Origin: Flavobacteriales bacterium | Lineage (GTDB): Bacteria > Bacteroidota > Bacteroidia > NS11-12g > UBA955 | DNA length: 64,000 nt | Direction: 5' to 3' | Assembly (NCBI GenBank): GCA_947447955.1 | Contig: CANFLS010000007.1 | Location: forward strand, 1-64,000 | Shown: piece after piece, positions 8,509-16,620 of the stretch | How positions within the stretch are numbered: position 1 is the first letter of the stretch | Layout: each line of letters opens with the position of its first letter | The notes under the pieces: generated by a model | What the model was told of the DNA's origin: nothing | Database searches by the model: none | What the model saw: the letters and a program-made list of their open reading frames with translations, nothing else | Program-made: the position numbers and the translations under genes

Positions 8509-9114
8509 CTATTTGGTTGCTTCTGCAAACAATTCAGACACTTTTGTCCAATTCACAACATTCCAAAATGCACCAATATAATCAGGTCTGCGGTTTTGAT
8601 AGTGCAAATAGTATGCATGTTCCCAAACATCTAATGCCAAGATTGGTGTACCCTTAACTTCAGCAATATCCATCAATGGATTATCTTGGTTAGGAGTTGA
8701 AGTTATTACCAATTTGTTATCGTGAACAATTAACCAAGCCCATCCACTACCGAAACGTGTAACACCTGCACTTGCAAATTGCTCTTTAAATGCCGCTAAA
8801 CTGCCAAATGTTGCAACTATGGCATCATTTAATGCGCCGGTAGGTTCACCACCTGCATTTGGCCCCATAATGGCCCAAAACAAACTGTGATTGTAATGTC
8901 CACCACCATTATTTCTAATAGCTGGAGTTAGTTTACTAATAGAACCTAATATTTCCATTAACGACATATTTTCAGCAGCAGTGCCTTTAACAGCGTTATT
9001 CAAATTGGTAACATAAGCTTGATGGTGTTTACCATGATGAATTTCCATGGTTTTTGCGTCAATATGTGGTTCAAGTGAAGCGTACTCGTAGGGTAATTTT
9101 GGAATTTCGAACAT
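8509..9114 (-). CDS. sodA: Superoxide dismutase, Fe/Mn family
   Basis: Converts superoxide to oxygen and peroxide in the cytoplasm. The 201-residue protein starts [19 protein letters not shown] at ATG 9112-9114; an in-frame TTG eight codons upstream lies inside the leader and is rejected. Metal ligands are visible: His in [15 protein letters not shown], His in NHSLFW, and Asp and His in [16 protein letters not shown]. The GPNAGGEP and GSGWAWL segments are typical of the family. Metal preference (Fe or Mn) cannot be decided by eye, so the symbol is provisional. A TAAATTTG -7 box with TTGC 19 bases upstream precedes it. Confidence 0.95.
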   Translation of the reverse strand: MFEIPKLPYEYASLEPHIDAKTMEIHHGKHHQAYVTNLNNAVKGTAAENMSLMEILGSISKLTPAIRNNGGGHYNHSLFWAIMGPNAGGEPTGALNDAIVATFGSLAAFKEQFASAGVTRFGSGWAWLIVHDNKLVITSTPNQDNPLMDIAEVKGTPILALDVWEHAYYLHYQNRRPDYIGAFWNVVNWTKVSELFAEATK

Positions 9115-9135
9115 AATTTTATTTTTTAGTTGAAA

Positions 9136-9191
9136 CAAATTTACGTTGTAAATATTTTACGTGCAACGATAATCTACAAGAAGTAACTTTG
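9136..9191. promoter_or_regulatory. Divergent promoter region for sodA and pnuC
   Basis: On the minus strand TAAATTTG (9136-9143) has TTGC 19 bases upstream, a good -33/-7 pair for sodA. On the plus strand TAACTTTG (9184-9191) lies 33 bases before pnuC. An imperfect palindromic stretch, ACGTTGTAAATATTTTACGT, lies between the boxes. Confidence 0.6.
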
Positions 9192-9224
9192 AACCCATAA
9201 ACACCTATCTCGAAAATTATAATT

Positions 9225-9803
9225 ATGGCAGTTTCACTTTGGTTACCGGAAAGCGTTGGCGCGATGCTTACTGTTTGGTGTGTATATCTTGCTGCTCAAA
9301 ATAAAATCATAAACTGGCCAATAAGTATCTTGGCGTCTAGCGTATATTTTTATGTTTTTTATCAGAATCACTTTTTTTCAGATGCCTATTTGCAAATTGT
9401 TTTTGTATTATTCCAACTTTACGGTTGGTGGTTTTGGTCAAATTTAAATCCCTCAAAACAACTACAAAATATTAGTAAAATTGATGGGAAAAGTATCATA
9501 CTCCTTATTGTAATTTCAGCAGTACTCTATGCAACTTGGCTCCATTTTTATAAAACAATAAATCCAACTGCAAGAATTCCAGAAATAGATGCATTAACAA
9601 CGGTAATTAGTTTAACGGCTTTATATATGCAGGCAAAAAGGTGGATCGAAAATTGGATAATTTGGGTAGTTGTAGACATCATTTACGTTCCAATGTACAT
9701 TTATGGGGAACAAAAAATAACTGCTTGTCTTTATAGCTTTCTGACAATAATGGCTATTTATGGTTTTAAAGAATGGCAGAAACAATTGCTTAGAGAACAA
9801 TGA
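9225..9803 (+). CDS. pnuC: Nicotinamide riboside transporter PnuC
   Basis: Facilitator for uptake of nicotinamide riboside, an NAD precursor. The 192-residue integral membrane protein has about seven hydrophobic helices. The family's substrate-site features are present: FQLYGWWFW near residue 65 and WIENWIIWVVVDIIYVPMYI near residue 140, plus WPISILASSVYFYVFYQ early on. Length is normal. It stands alone between sodA and the rplY end, has its own TAACTTTG promoter box and ends at a terminator hairpin. No NR kinase gene is adjacent and no riboswitch was recognised upstream. Confidence 0.9.
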   Translation: MAVSLWLPESVGAMLTVWCVYLAAQNKIINWPISILASSVYFYVFYQNHFFSDAYLQIVFVLFQLYGWWFWSNLNPSKQLQNISKIDGKSIILLIVISAVLYATWLHFYKTINPTARIPEIDALTTVISLTALYMQAKRWIENWIIWVVVDIIYVPMYIYGEQKITACLYSFLTIMAIYGFKEWQKQLLREQ

Positions 9804-9819
9804 AAAAAAGGCATAAAAA

Positions 9820-9841
9820 AAAGGCCTCAAAAGAGGCCTTT
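9820..9841. terminator. Terminator between pnuC and rplY
   Basis: AAAGGCCTC and its complement form a 9-bp stem around AAAA. It lies 17 bases after pnuC and 23 bases past the convergent rplY stop, so it can serve both. Confidence 0.88.
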
Positions 9842-9863
9842 CCGATTATATTCAAATAATTGA

Positions 9864-10445
9864 TTATTTTTTACCTGCTTCAGCAGCCGCTTGCATCAAT
9901 GCACGGGTTGTTTTCACAGAAACGATTGCATTTTCTTGAGCATCCAAAATTTCCAATTTATCAATAGAAATTTGGCGAACTTTTGCGCTTTGTCCAATTT
10001 CCAATCCATCGATTGTAACATCAATGAAATCAGGCATGTCTGCAATAAGTCCTTTTACACGCAAACGGGTGATTTTGGTAATCAATTTACCACCGCCACG
10101 AACACCAGGAGAATTACCAACAACACGAATAGGCACTTCCATTATTACCTTTTTATTGGCATCAACAGTCATGAAATCAGCGTGTAAAATTGCATCCGAT
10201 ACTGGGTGAAATTGAATATCCTGTAAAATTGCTTCATGGTTTTGACCATCTAAATTGATACGAACTTTATATACATTAGGAGTATAAACTAAGTTTTTAA
10301 AATCAGCTTGGTAAACAGCAAAATGTGTAGCTTCTTTACCTTCACTGTAAATTACGCAAGGTACTTTACCTTCGCTTCTCAACGCTTTGGCAGTTCTTGT
10401 TCCAAGCTCACCGCGTGATTCACCTTTTAATAAAATGGTTTTCAT
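9864..10445 (-). CDS. rplY: 50S ribosomal protein L25/general stress protein Ctc
   Basis: 5S rRNA-binding ribosomal protein. The 193-residue protein belongs to the long TL5/Ctc form. The N-terminal L25 domain (GESRGELGTRTAKALRSEGK, VPCVIYSEG) is followed by a C-terminal beta domain (VPIRVVGNSPGVRGGGKL, VKGLIADMPDFIDVTIDGL). It starts 19 bases after the prs stop. The prs-rplY order (as in many bacteria) indicates one operon, probably headed here by the tRNA-Gln gene. Confidence 0.95.
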   Translation of the reverse strand: MKTILLKGESRGELGTRTAKALRSEGKVPCVIYSEGKEATHFAVYQADFKNLVYTPNVYKVRINLDGQNHEAILQDIQFHPVSDAILHADFMTVDANKKVIMEVPIRVVGNSPGVRGGGKLITKITRLRVKGLIADMPDFIDVTIDGLEIGQSAKVRQISIDKLEILDAQENAIVSVKTTRALMQAAAEAGKK

Positions 10446-10464
10446 ATAGAATTATTATAATTTT

Positions 10465-11448
10465 TTATTGATTATGTTTGAGATCTAAATTAGTTTGAGA
10501 AGTAAAGACTTGTTTGAATAAAGAGCTAATACTTCCATTTTCATGTACATTTCTGATTGCTCTTGCAAATAAAGGAGCAACAGACAATACCTTAATTTTA
10601 TCGATATGTTGTTTTAAAGGAATTGTGTCGGTAACAACCAATTCAGTTAAAACAGAATTTTGAATATTTTCGTAGGCTTTACCACTTAATACAGGGTGAC
10701 AGCAGAGTGCTCTCACTGTATTGGCGCCTTTTTCCATCATCATGGCAGCAGCTTTGCACAATGTTCCACCAGTATCAATGATATCATCAATTAGAACCAC
10801 ATCTTTGCCTTCAACATCTCCAATAACGGTCATATTGGCAATTTCATTGGCTCTTTTTCTTTCCTTATCGCAAATTACCATAGGCAAATTCAACGCCTTT
10901 GCAACTTCACGAATACGGTTACTCGCTCCAACGTCTGGTGCAGCGATAACCAAATTATCTTGGCTTAGGGCACGGATGTATGGAACAAAAATGATTGAAC
11001 TTTCTAAGTGATCAACTGGAAAATTAAAATAACCTTGAATTTGAGGTGCATGTAATTCCATTGTCATTACACGATTTGCACCAGCAGTACCTAATAAGTC
11101 TGCAACCAATTTAGAAGCAATCGAAACCCTAGGTTTGTCTTTTCTATCTTGGCGCGCATATCCAAAGTAAGGAATAACTGCAGTGATGTAATTTGCGCTG
11201 GCTCTTTTAGCGGCATCAATTGCCATTAAAAGTTCCATAATATTATCGCTGTTAGGATAAGTGCTTTGCACGATGAAAACATCGCAACCGCGCACACTTT
11301 CTTGAAAGTTTGGTTGGAATTCTCCGTCGCTAAAACGGCTAACTGTAAGTTCACCTGGCAAAGAGCCGTAGTACTCGCAAATACTTTTGGTGAGCGAATC
11401 CGACGCGGAACCGCCGAATATTTTAACTGGATGTATAAGTGATGCCAT
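10465..11448 (-). CDS. prs: Ribose-phosphate pyrophosphokinase (PRPP synthetase)
   Basis: Makes PRPP from ribose 5-phosphate and ATP for nucleotide, His, Trp and NAD synthesis. The 327-residue protein has the class I motifs: FSDGEFQPNFQESVRG near the start, YFGYARQDRKDKPR (flexible ATP loop), MELHAPQIQGYF, and the PRPP-binding VVLIDDIIDTGGTLCKAA near residue 215. Start is ATG 11446-11448 (MASLIHPVKIFGG); an upstream in-frame TTG is rejected. There is no TAnnTTTG box between this gene and the tRNA-Gln gene 60 bases upstream, so the two are probably co-transcribed. Confidence 0.95.
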   Translation of the reverse strand: MASLIHPVKIFGGSASDSLTKSICEYYGSLPGELTVSRFSDGEFQPNFQESVRGCDVFIVQSTYPNSDNIMELLMAIDAAKRASANYITAVIPYFGYARQDRKDKPRVSIASKLVADLLGTAGANRVMTMELHAPQIQGYFNFPVDHLESSIIFVPYIRALSQDNLVIAAPDVGASNRIREVAKALNLPMVICDKERKRANEIANMTVIGDVEGKDVVLIDDIIDTGGTLCKAAAMMMEKGANTVRALCCHPVLSGKAYENIQNSVLTELVVTDTIPLKQHIDKIKVLSVAPLFARAIRNVHENGSISSLFKQVFTSQTNLDLKHNQ

Positions 11449-11508
11449 AACTTCGATTTTACTTTCTCTCAATGCCTTTGGGCACGGATATCATCAAACC
11501 TGCTTTTG

Positions 11509-11581
11509 TTGTCCGACTAGGGCTCGAACCTAGACTCTTCTGGACCAAAACCAGACGTGTTGCCAGTTACACCATCGGACA
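11509..11581 (-). tRNA. tRNA-Gln (anticodon TTG)
   Basis: Cloverleaf reads from 11581: acceptor TGTCCGA pairs with TCGGACA, the anticodon stem TCTGG/CCAGA encloses TTTTGGT with TTG in the middle, and the T arm has GGTTCGAGCCC. The 3' CCA is not encoded. It has a strong promoter and lies just upstream of prs. Confidence 0.95.
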
Positions 11582-11593
11582 ATTTTCGGACTG

Positions 11594-11623
11594 CAAAGAT
11601 AGAGAAAAAATCAATTAATCAAA
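11594..11623 (-). promoter_or_regulatory. Promoter of tRNA-Gln (and probably prs-rplY)
   Basis: On the minus strand TTTG (11620-11623), 18 bases, then TATCTTTG (11594-11601): a near-perfect Bacteroidetes -33/-7 promoter ending 12 bases before the tRNA. Confidence 0.82.
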
Positions 11624-11771
11624 CTTCTTTTTGAAGTTTTTTCAATTAATTACTAATCAATACTTTTTGGTTCCAATTGAGTATAACCATTTACTAAAAC
11701 CCAAACAACTCTCCTATCTGCTTACCTAACAACGATAATATAAAAAATTGTTTTTAATACTTCTAAACATT

Positions 11772-13355
11772 CTAATAAACCATGAAGTGTTCAGTTACTT
11801 GATGCTTTGGTGAGCTCAATTGAACAAAATAGTTTCCTTTTCTTAATCCACGCAAATCCAAAACCTCAGTAAACTCGCCAATTCCATATACTTTGGGTTC
11901 CACATAAATTACCCGGTTTCCTAATGGATCAAAAACTGATATTGACAACATGCCACCTCCATCAGAACCAAATTTTAAATGAATAAAATCTGAAGTAGGA
12001 TTTGGGTATATCTGACTGATTTGTATTTGTGTAACCATATCAGCAAAATCTTCAATACTCGCAGCATTGCTTTTGAAAATTGGCAAGGTATTAAAATCTT
12101 GATTGTTCAATAATGCTTTTACATCATTTGATGGTACCTCAAACCAATCTTGCAAAATACTCGCATATATCTGCCTGAAATCATTTTGCATAGGAACATT
12201 GTCATTCACCGTTGTGGTATTTGGAATGGTTGGATTATTTCCAATAATTCCGGGCTGAACCGCTTCCCCAAAAACAAATAAAGGCGCAGCAGCTCCGTGG
12301 TCGGTTCCACCACTTGCATTGCTTTGCACCCTTCTTCCAAACTCGCTAAATGTCATTCCAACAACACGATCACTGGCACCCAAAAGTTTTAAATCATCTT
12401 GAAACGCCGCAATTCCCTCCGACAATTTTTGCATCAATGTAGCATGTGTTCCAATACTCGTATCGGCACTATCGGTTTGATTGCTATGCGTATCAAATCC
12501 ACCAATATTCACCATGTAAACCGGTGTTTTCAATCCACCGCTTATTAATTTGGCAACAATTTTTAATTGATCACACAATCCATTCCCATTCACATATTTG
12601 TTAGACAAGTTCTTGCCTTTTCCTGCTGCCGTTTTCACAACCGCTGCATATTGGTTTGTTTGTTGAGTTAGCTCACGAATATATGCCAATTCAATCTCTG
12701 AGGGAGTATTCAAACTTCCGCCTGTATTCCCATCTAAGAGATTATAAAAAGAAGCAGGATCACTAATTGCCATTCCCATGCTTACATTTGGTCCCATAAA
12801 ACTCAAGGGAACCATCGAGCCAATTTGAATTGCCACCGGATCAGGCATCGTAGTATTTGGGTAATCTTTTGGATAGTTGACGAATCGCTTATCTAAATAT
12901 CTACCCATCCAACCTGTTGTTACAACTTTATCACTGTCAGAAGCACTATTCCAAATGTCTGTTGCCCTAAAATGTGAAAAATTTGGCTGAGGATAACCAA
13001 CGGCCTGCAAAGTATTTACAAGGCCATTATTAAACATATTCTGCAATCCAGTCATTTTCGGATGCAAGCCAGTTTTGTTTGTTCCATTTAATGCCAAAAC
13101 TTTCTTTTGATCAATTAAAATATTTGTTCTAGCCCTTGACAAATTGCTATATTGGTCAATTGGAATTACCATGTTCAATCCATCATTTCCGCCATTCATT
13201 TGAATGATTACCAATACACGATCTGACACATTGGCTCTTTTACCTAAAACGCTAAAAAATGATTCTTTACCAAAGGTTCTCAAGCTCATTCCGTTCAAGG
13301 AAATTGGCAATACACTGCTAGAAGCTGCGGCTTTTAAAAATAATCTCCTTTTCAT
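11772..13355 (-). CDS. DUF1501 secreted protein with T9SS sorting domain
   Basis: 527 residues. It starts MKRRLFLKAAASSS, a Tat-like twin-arginine signal. The DUF1501 core follows, with VLVIIQMNGGNDGLNMVIP near residue 48, NIGGFDTHSNQ and TFSEFGRRVQSNASGGTDHGAA; the family is distantly related to sulfatase/alkaline phosphatase folds. The last ~82 residues, starting ISQIYPNPTSDF, are a type A T9SS sorting domain. The product is thus expected to cross both membranes and be attached to the surface or released. Substrate is unknown. It follows the DUF1800 gene by 3 bases; these two families are habitual partners in Bacteroidetes and Planctomycetes, so they probably act together. Confidence 0.88.
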   Translation of the reverse strand: MKRRLFLKAAASSSVLPISLNGMSLRTFGKESFFSVLGKRANVSDRVLVIIQMNGGNDGLNMVIPIDQYSNLSRARTNILIDQKKVLALNGTNKTGLHPKMTGLQNMFNNGLVNTLQAVGYPQPNFSHFRATDIWNSASDSDKVVTTGWMGRYLDKRFVNYPKDYPNTTMPDPVAIQIGSMVPLSFMGPNVSMGMAISDPASFYNLLDGNTGGSLNTPSEIELAYIRELTQQTNQYAAVVKTAAGKGKNLSNKYVNGNGLCDQLKIVAKLISGGLKTPVYMVNIGGFDTHSNQTDSADTSIGTHATLMQKLSEGIAAFQDDLKLLGASDRVVGMTFSEFGRRVQSNASGGTDHGAAAPLFVFGEAVQPGIIGNNPTIPNTTTVNDNVPMQNDFRQIYASILQDWFEVPSNDVKALLNNQDFNTLPIFKSNAASIEDFADMVTQIQISQIYPNPTSDFIHLKFGSDGGGMLSISVFDPLGNRVIYVEPKVYGIGEFTEVLDLRGLRKGNYFVQLSSPKHQVTEHFMVY

Positions 13356-13358
13356 AAT

Positions 13359-15026
13359 TTAGCTCAATTGATATTCAGAAAGGTTCATGATGGACTTAAA
13401 TAAATTTCTCATTTTGGATGTAGCTGTTGCCAAAGAATTGACATGGTTTGGATCTCCAGTATCTAAGGCAGCACGGTATTCATCAGACCAGTTATAATTT
13501 GGAATACCACCTGGTAATAAAATTTCCTTCAAATTCGAAATTTGAGAAGTAGAAAGTGGAAGGGCCAATAGAAATTCAGAAGCTTCTTGAATGAATGCAT
13601 CGGCATCTTTTGGATTAATAAATTGATTAGAAATTTTCCAAGGATCTACCATAAAGGTAAAATTCTTGACTTTATGTCCATACAACATTAAATAATCTTG
13701 GAACTGATTTCGTTTAGGCAAAGAATCACTATTCAACCAAATTCTGTGATAAAGTGGCAATTGATACCAAGCTTCCCAACCCGAAACGCTCGGTGGATCA
13801 CCCAAATTCATTTGGGTAATTTGACCAAAATAACTCCCCAATCCATAAACCTGATAATTTGCTTCGTAATCAGTTGAAGTTGGAAATGGCATTTCAAACT
13901 GACGCACAAATCCAGCCTGATGGGTTAATGGATCTTTAATTACACAGGCCCTGTTCCAACTATCATAAAAATGTTCACTTTCTAATAGGGCCTTTAAAAC
14001 TGGTTTAATTTCATAATTATTATCTCTGAAAATTTTTGCCAATGGTTCAATTACATTGGTTTCTGCATTTGAATCTATATCGAAATAAACAAAATATCGA
14101 TATAACTTACGACAAATATATTTTGATACTTCATCTACAGACAAAATCATGGTTAATAAATCATCCAATTCTAATGAACCAGCAAAAACCCCTGTTCTTC
14201 CCGTGATTTTAGTATTGTTATAAAAAGAGGAAAATGTTTTATCGGTTGTATCGTGGTTTGCTGAACTAAAGGAAGTTGAAAAAGGTGTGGTAGTGAAGTT
14301 AATTGAAAAACCAGTTAAAACCCTTGCCGCAGCTTTTACATCATCCTCGGTATATTTACTGTTAGGCCCTTTGCCTAAGGTAAATAATTCTTGAAGTTCT
14401 CTTCCATAATTTTCATCTGGGGCCTTTTTTGTATTTAATCTTCCATTTAAAAAATACAACATAGAAGGATCTACCGTCATTTGCTTCAAAAGTGTTTTGT
14501 AATTACCCAATGCATAGTCATTTAAAACTTTAACATAAGTGTAACACAGAGAAGCAACCGGAGTATCTTGCATTTGTGTTGGCATATGGTTATGCCAAAA
14601 AAGAATCATTTTCTCCATGATAGACGTGGACTGTTTTGCAGGCAACGACCAAAACCATGCCTTTACACTGTTCTTTCTATTTGGCTCCAACGCCACATTT
14701 AAAGGGGCATTAACCCAGGTAGTACCGTAAGGAACAGCCGCATCAGCTGTTTGATTTTGGTAATTATTTACCGGTGGATTAAATACATAATTTGTTGTGT
14801 CTAACAATGAATCAACAGCTTCAGAAACAGTTTTCTTTGAAAATGCATTTATTTCTGAAAGTTTAGGACCAAATAATGTTCTTCGAAGCAAATGGGCGGC
14901 TTCCTGTTTTGTCCATGTTCCACTGTATTTTGCTAAACCTGTTGTGGTTCTTCTTTCGATTTTTGGTTTCCCAAAATCCTCCTGTAATGAAGTCTTCTTA
15001 AAAGATAAAAATTCCCTGCGATCCAT
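13359..15026 (-). CDS. DUF1800 family protein
   Basis: 555 residues matching DUF1800: WTKQEAAHLLRRTLFGPK near residue 38, MILFWHNHMPT near residue 138, GRELQELFTLGKG near residue 205 and DDVKAAARVLTGFSI next. Late in the protein come LGDPPSVSGWEAWYQ and PLYHRIWLNSD. The N-terminus has MDRREFLSF, which resembles a Tat motif, but no clear hydrophobic stretch follows, so export is uncertain; it may ride with its DUF1501 partner, encoded 3 bases downstream. Biochemical function is unknown. Residues 88-115 include a long Pro/Asn-rich linker. It is the first gene of the two-gene operon; I saw no TAnnTTTG box close to its start. Confidence 0.85.
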   Translation of the reverse strand: MDRREFLSFKKTSLQEDFGKPKIERRTTTGLAKYSGTWTKQEAAHLLRRTLFGPKLSEINAFSKKTVSEAVDSLLDTTNYVFNPPVNNYQNQTADAAVPYGTTWVNAPLNVALEPNRKNSVKAWFWSLPAKQSTSIMEKMILFWHNHMPTQMQDTPVASLCYTYVKVLNDYALGNYKTLLKQMTVDPSMLYFLNGRLNTKKAPDENYGRELQELFTLGKGPNSKYTEDDVKAAARVLTGFSINFTTTPFSTSFSSANHDTTDKTFSSFYNNTKITGRTGVFAGSLELDDLLTMILSVDEVSKYICRKLYRYFVYFDIDSNAETNVIEPLAKIFRDNNYEIKPVLKALLESEHFYDSWNRACVIKDPLTHQAGFVRQFEMPFPTSTDYEANYQVYGLGSYFGQITQMNLGDPPSVSGWEAWYQLPLYHRIWLNSDSLPKRNQFQDYLMLYGHKVKNFTFMVDPWKISNQFINPKDADAFIQEASEFLLALPLSTSQISNLKEILLPGGIPNYNWSDEYRAALDTGDPNHVNSLATATSKMRNLFKSIMNLSEYQLS

Positions 15027-15134
15027 GAATTTTAATTAAATTATTTACGTGAAGATATAAAGAACTGTCGGAGTTAAAAAAGTATTTTCAAAAAATGACA
15101 ATTAAATTAATAAGTCAATTTCGAATTGCATGAT

Positions 15135-15923
15135 TTACAAATCGATAAATGCTTGTCCGTGATGAAATTTCAATTGATCGCCATTATCATTTTCAAGCAT
15201 AATACGTCCCTCAAAATCTACATCAATCAATTTGAATTTTTCAAGTTTAAATCCTTCACCATCAGCTATTCTTAGGGTAATGATTTCATTTAATTTCCAT
15301 AAATATTTTTGAAAGTTGGCGTGAATTTCAAACTGTGTATTTAGCTTTTGCAAATGAACATGCACATTTTCTATGAGGGACATTAAAACGCTGTGAATAT
15401 TGGTTTCAATTTGATTGATTTGAAATAAGCTTGTAGCAGAAACTAAATTTTGAGGGAAATCAGTTTGATTGATATTTATTCCAACTCCAAAAAACGCGAC
15501 CTTTTGATTATTGATATTTTGAATTTCAAACAATATCCCTGATAGTTTTTCATCAAGGGCAAAAATATCATTTGGCCATTTAATTGATATCGGTAAATGA
15601 CTAAATTTTTGAATTGTATGTAACACTGAAAGTGTGAGCATTTTATTCAATTCTATCAGATTCCAGTGTTTTTGAATGGAAATAGCAAATGTAATGGCCA
15701 AATTTTTGCCATTTTCTGAGTGCCATTGATTATTTTTTTGACCGATACCATTTGTTTGATTTAAGCTATACACGGCAATAGGATTTACCAATAAAGACGG
15801 GGCATACGGGGAATTTGCTTTATTTTGAACAAGCAATTTACACAGCGATTGTGTGGATTTACATTGGTTAGAAAAATAAATTTCTACCTCAGAATACAAT
15901 TGTTCAAACTGAATGTCTTCCAA
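15135..15923 (-). CDS. birA: Biotin--[acetyl-CoA-carboxylase] ligase
   Basis: Attaches biotin to the carboxyl-carrier protein through biotinyl-AMP. Family motifs are visible: a diverged STN-like CKSTQSL, NQTNGIGQKNNQWHSE (the normally GRGRxGRxW biotinyl-AMP loop, here degenerate GIGQKNNQW), NLAITFAI, ISIKWPNDIF with the catalytic KWPND, KLSGILFE and GVGININQ. The N-terminal HTH repressor domain of E. coli BirA is absent. No ATG or GTG exists at the N-terminus. The TTG at 15921-15923 (LEDIQFEQL) leaves 31 bases to divergent rsfS and is my choice; a farther TTG at 15960-15962 would overlap rsfS. The substituted GRGR loop is unusual, but the rest looks functional. Confidence 0.82.
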   Translation of the reverse strand: MEDIQFEQLYSEVEIYFSNQCKSTQSLCKLLVQNKANSPYAPSLLVNPIAVYSLNQTNGIGQKNNQWHSENGKNLAITFAISIQKHWNLIELNKMLTLSVLHTIQKFSHLPISIKWPNDIFALDEKLSGILFEIQNINNQKVAFFGVGININQTDFPQNLVSATSLFQINQIETNIHSVLMSLIENVHVHLQKLNTQFEIHANFQKYLWKLNEIITLRIADGEGFKLEKFKLIDVDFEGRIMLENDNGDQLKFHHGQAFIDL

Positions 15924-15954
15924 AATTCCGAACTTTGCACAAAGAAACAAACAA

Positions 15955-16323
15955 ATGAGCAAAAATAAAGCAGACGAATTAGAAGCAATGGTAGCAGTTG
16001 CCGTTCATGGTTTACAAGAGAAAAAAGGAATCAACATTATAACTTTAGATTTAAGGGGCGTAGCATCTGCTTTTACCGATTTTTTTGTAATTTGTCACGG
16101 TTCATCAAGCCGTCAGGTTGACGCATTGGCAGATAGTGTAGAGGATGAATTGAGAAAAACTTTGGGTGAAAAGCCAAAACATAGAGAAGGCAGTGAAAAT
16201 GGCGAATGGGTATTATTAGATTACTATAACGTTGTTATTCATATCTTTTCAGAAGAAAAAAGGGATTTTTATGCCTTAGAAGAGTTGTGGGGCGATGGAA
16301 AAATAACAAAACATGAAGATTAA
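15955..16323 (+). CDS. rsfS: Ribosomal silencing factor RsfS
   Basis: Binds L14 on the 50S subunit and blocks 30S joining in starvation. The 122-residue protein follows the family: LRGVASAFTDFFVICHGSS, RQVDALADSVEDEL, REGSENGEWVLLDYYNVVIHIF and FYALEELWGD. Start is ATG 15955-15957 (MSKNKADELEAM); an in-frame ATG 14 codons upstream overlaps birA and lacks similarity. The leader has CGAACTTTG, an imperfect -7 box, 14 bases before the start. It is divergent from birA and followed by the promoter of two tRNA genes. Confidence 0.93.
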   Translation: MSKNKADELEAMVAVAVHGLQEKKGINIITLDLRGVASAFTDFFVICHGSSSRQVDALADSVEDELRKTLGEKPKHREGSENGEWVLLDYYNVVIHIFSEEKRDFYALEELWGDGKITKHED

Positions 16324-16335
16324 TTTACAAAACAA

Positions 16336-16366
16336 TTTGTTTTTGTCGAATTAATTACTAATTTTG
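16336..16366 (+). promoter_or_regulatory. Promoter of the tRNA-Glu/tRNA-fMet unit
   Basis: TTTG at 16336-16339, exactly 19 bases, then TAATTTTG at 16359-16366: a textbook Bacteroidetes -33/-7 pair, 21 bases before tRNA-Glu. Confidence 0.85.
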
Positions 16367-16387
16367 CACCCCCAACGAAAACGAACT

Positions 16388-16459
16388 GGCCCGTTCGTCT
16401 ATCGGTTAGGACATCTCCCTTTCACGGAGGAAAGAGGGGTTCGATTCCCCTACGGGCTA
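16388..16459 (+). tRNA. tRNA-Glu (anticodon TTC)
   Basis: Acceptor GGCCCGT/ACGGGCT, anticodon loop CTTTCAC with TTC, and T arm AGGGGTTCGATTCCCCT form a normal cloverleaf. The 3' CCA is not encoded. It is 18 bases upstream of tRNA-fMet in the same transcript. Confidence 0.95.
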
Positions 16460-16477
16460 CAATAAATTAACATAGAT

Positions 16478-16549
<72 letters not shown>

Positions 16550-16557
16550 CAAGCAAA

Positions 16558-16585
16558 AGAAAGCCAGTCGAAAGATTGGCTTTCT
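16558..16585 (+). terminator. Terminator of the tRNA-Glu/fMet transcript
   Basis: A 12-bp stem (AGAAAGCCAGTC, one G-T pair) capped by a GAAA tetraloop is followed by TCTTTTT, starting 9 bases after tRNA-fMet. Confidence 0.88.
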
Positions 16586-16620
16586 TCTTTTTATTTAAGT
16601 TATTTGCGGTTACTAATATT

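Noticed and set aside
9115-9138. TTG start for the superoxide dismutase
   Set aside because: The frame there reads through the leader and -7 box; [11 protein letters not shown] is the normal N-terminus.
9891-10187. Plus-strand open frames opposite rplY
   Set aside because: They are antisense to a clear L25 gene, as are many others opposite strong genes, and contain no recognisable domain.
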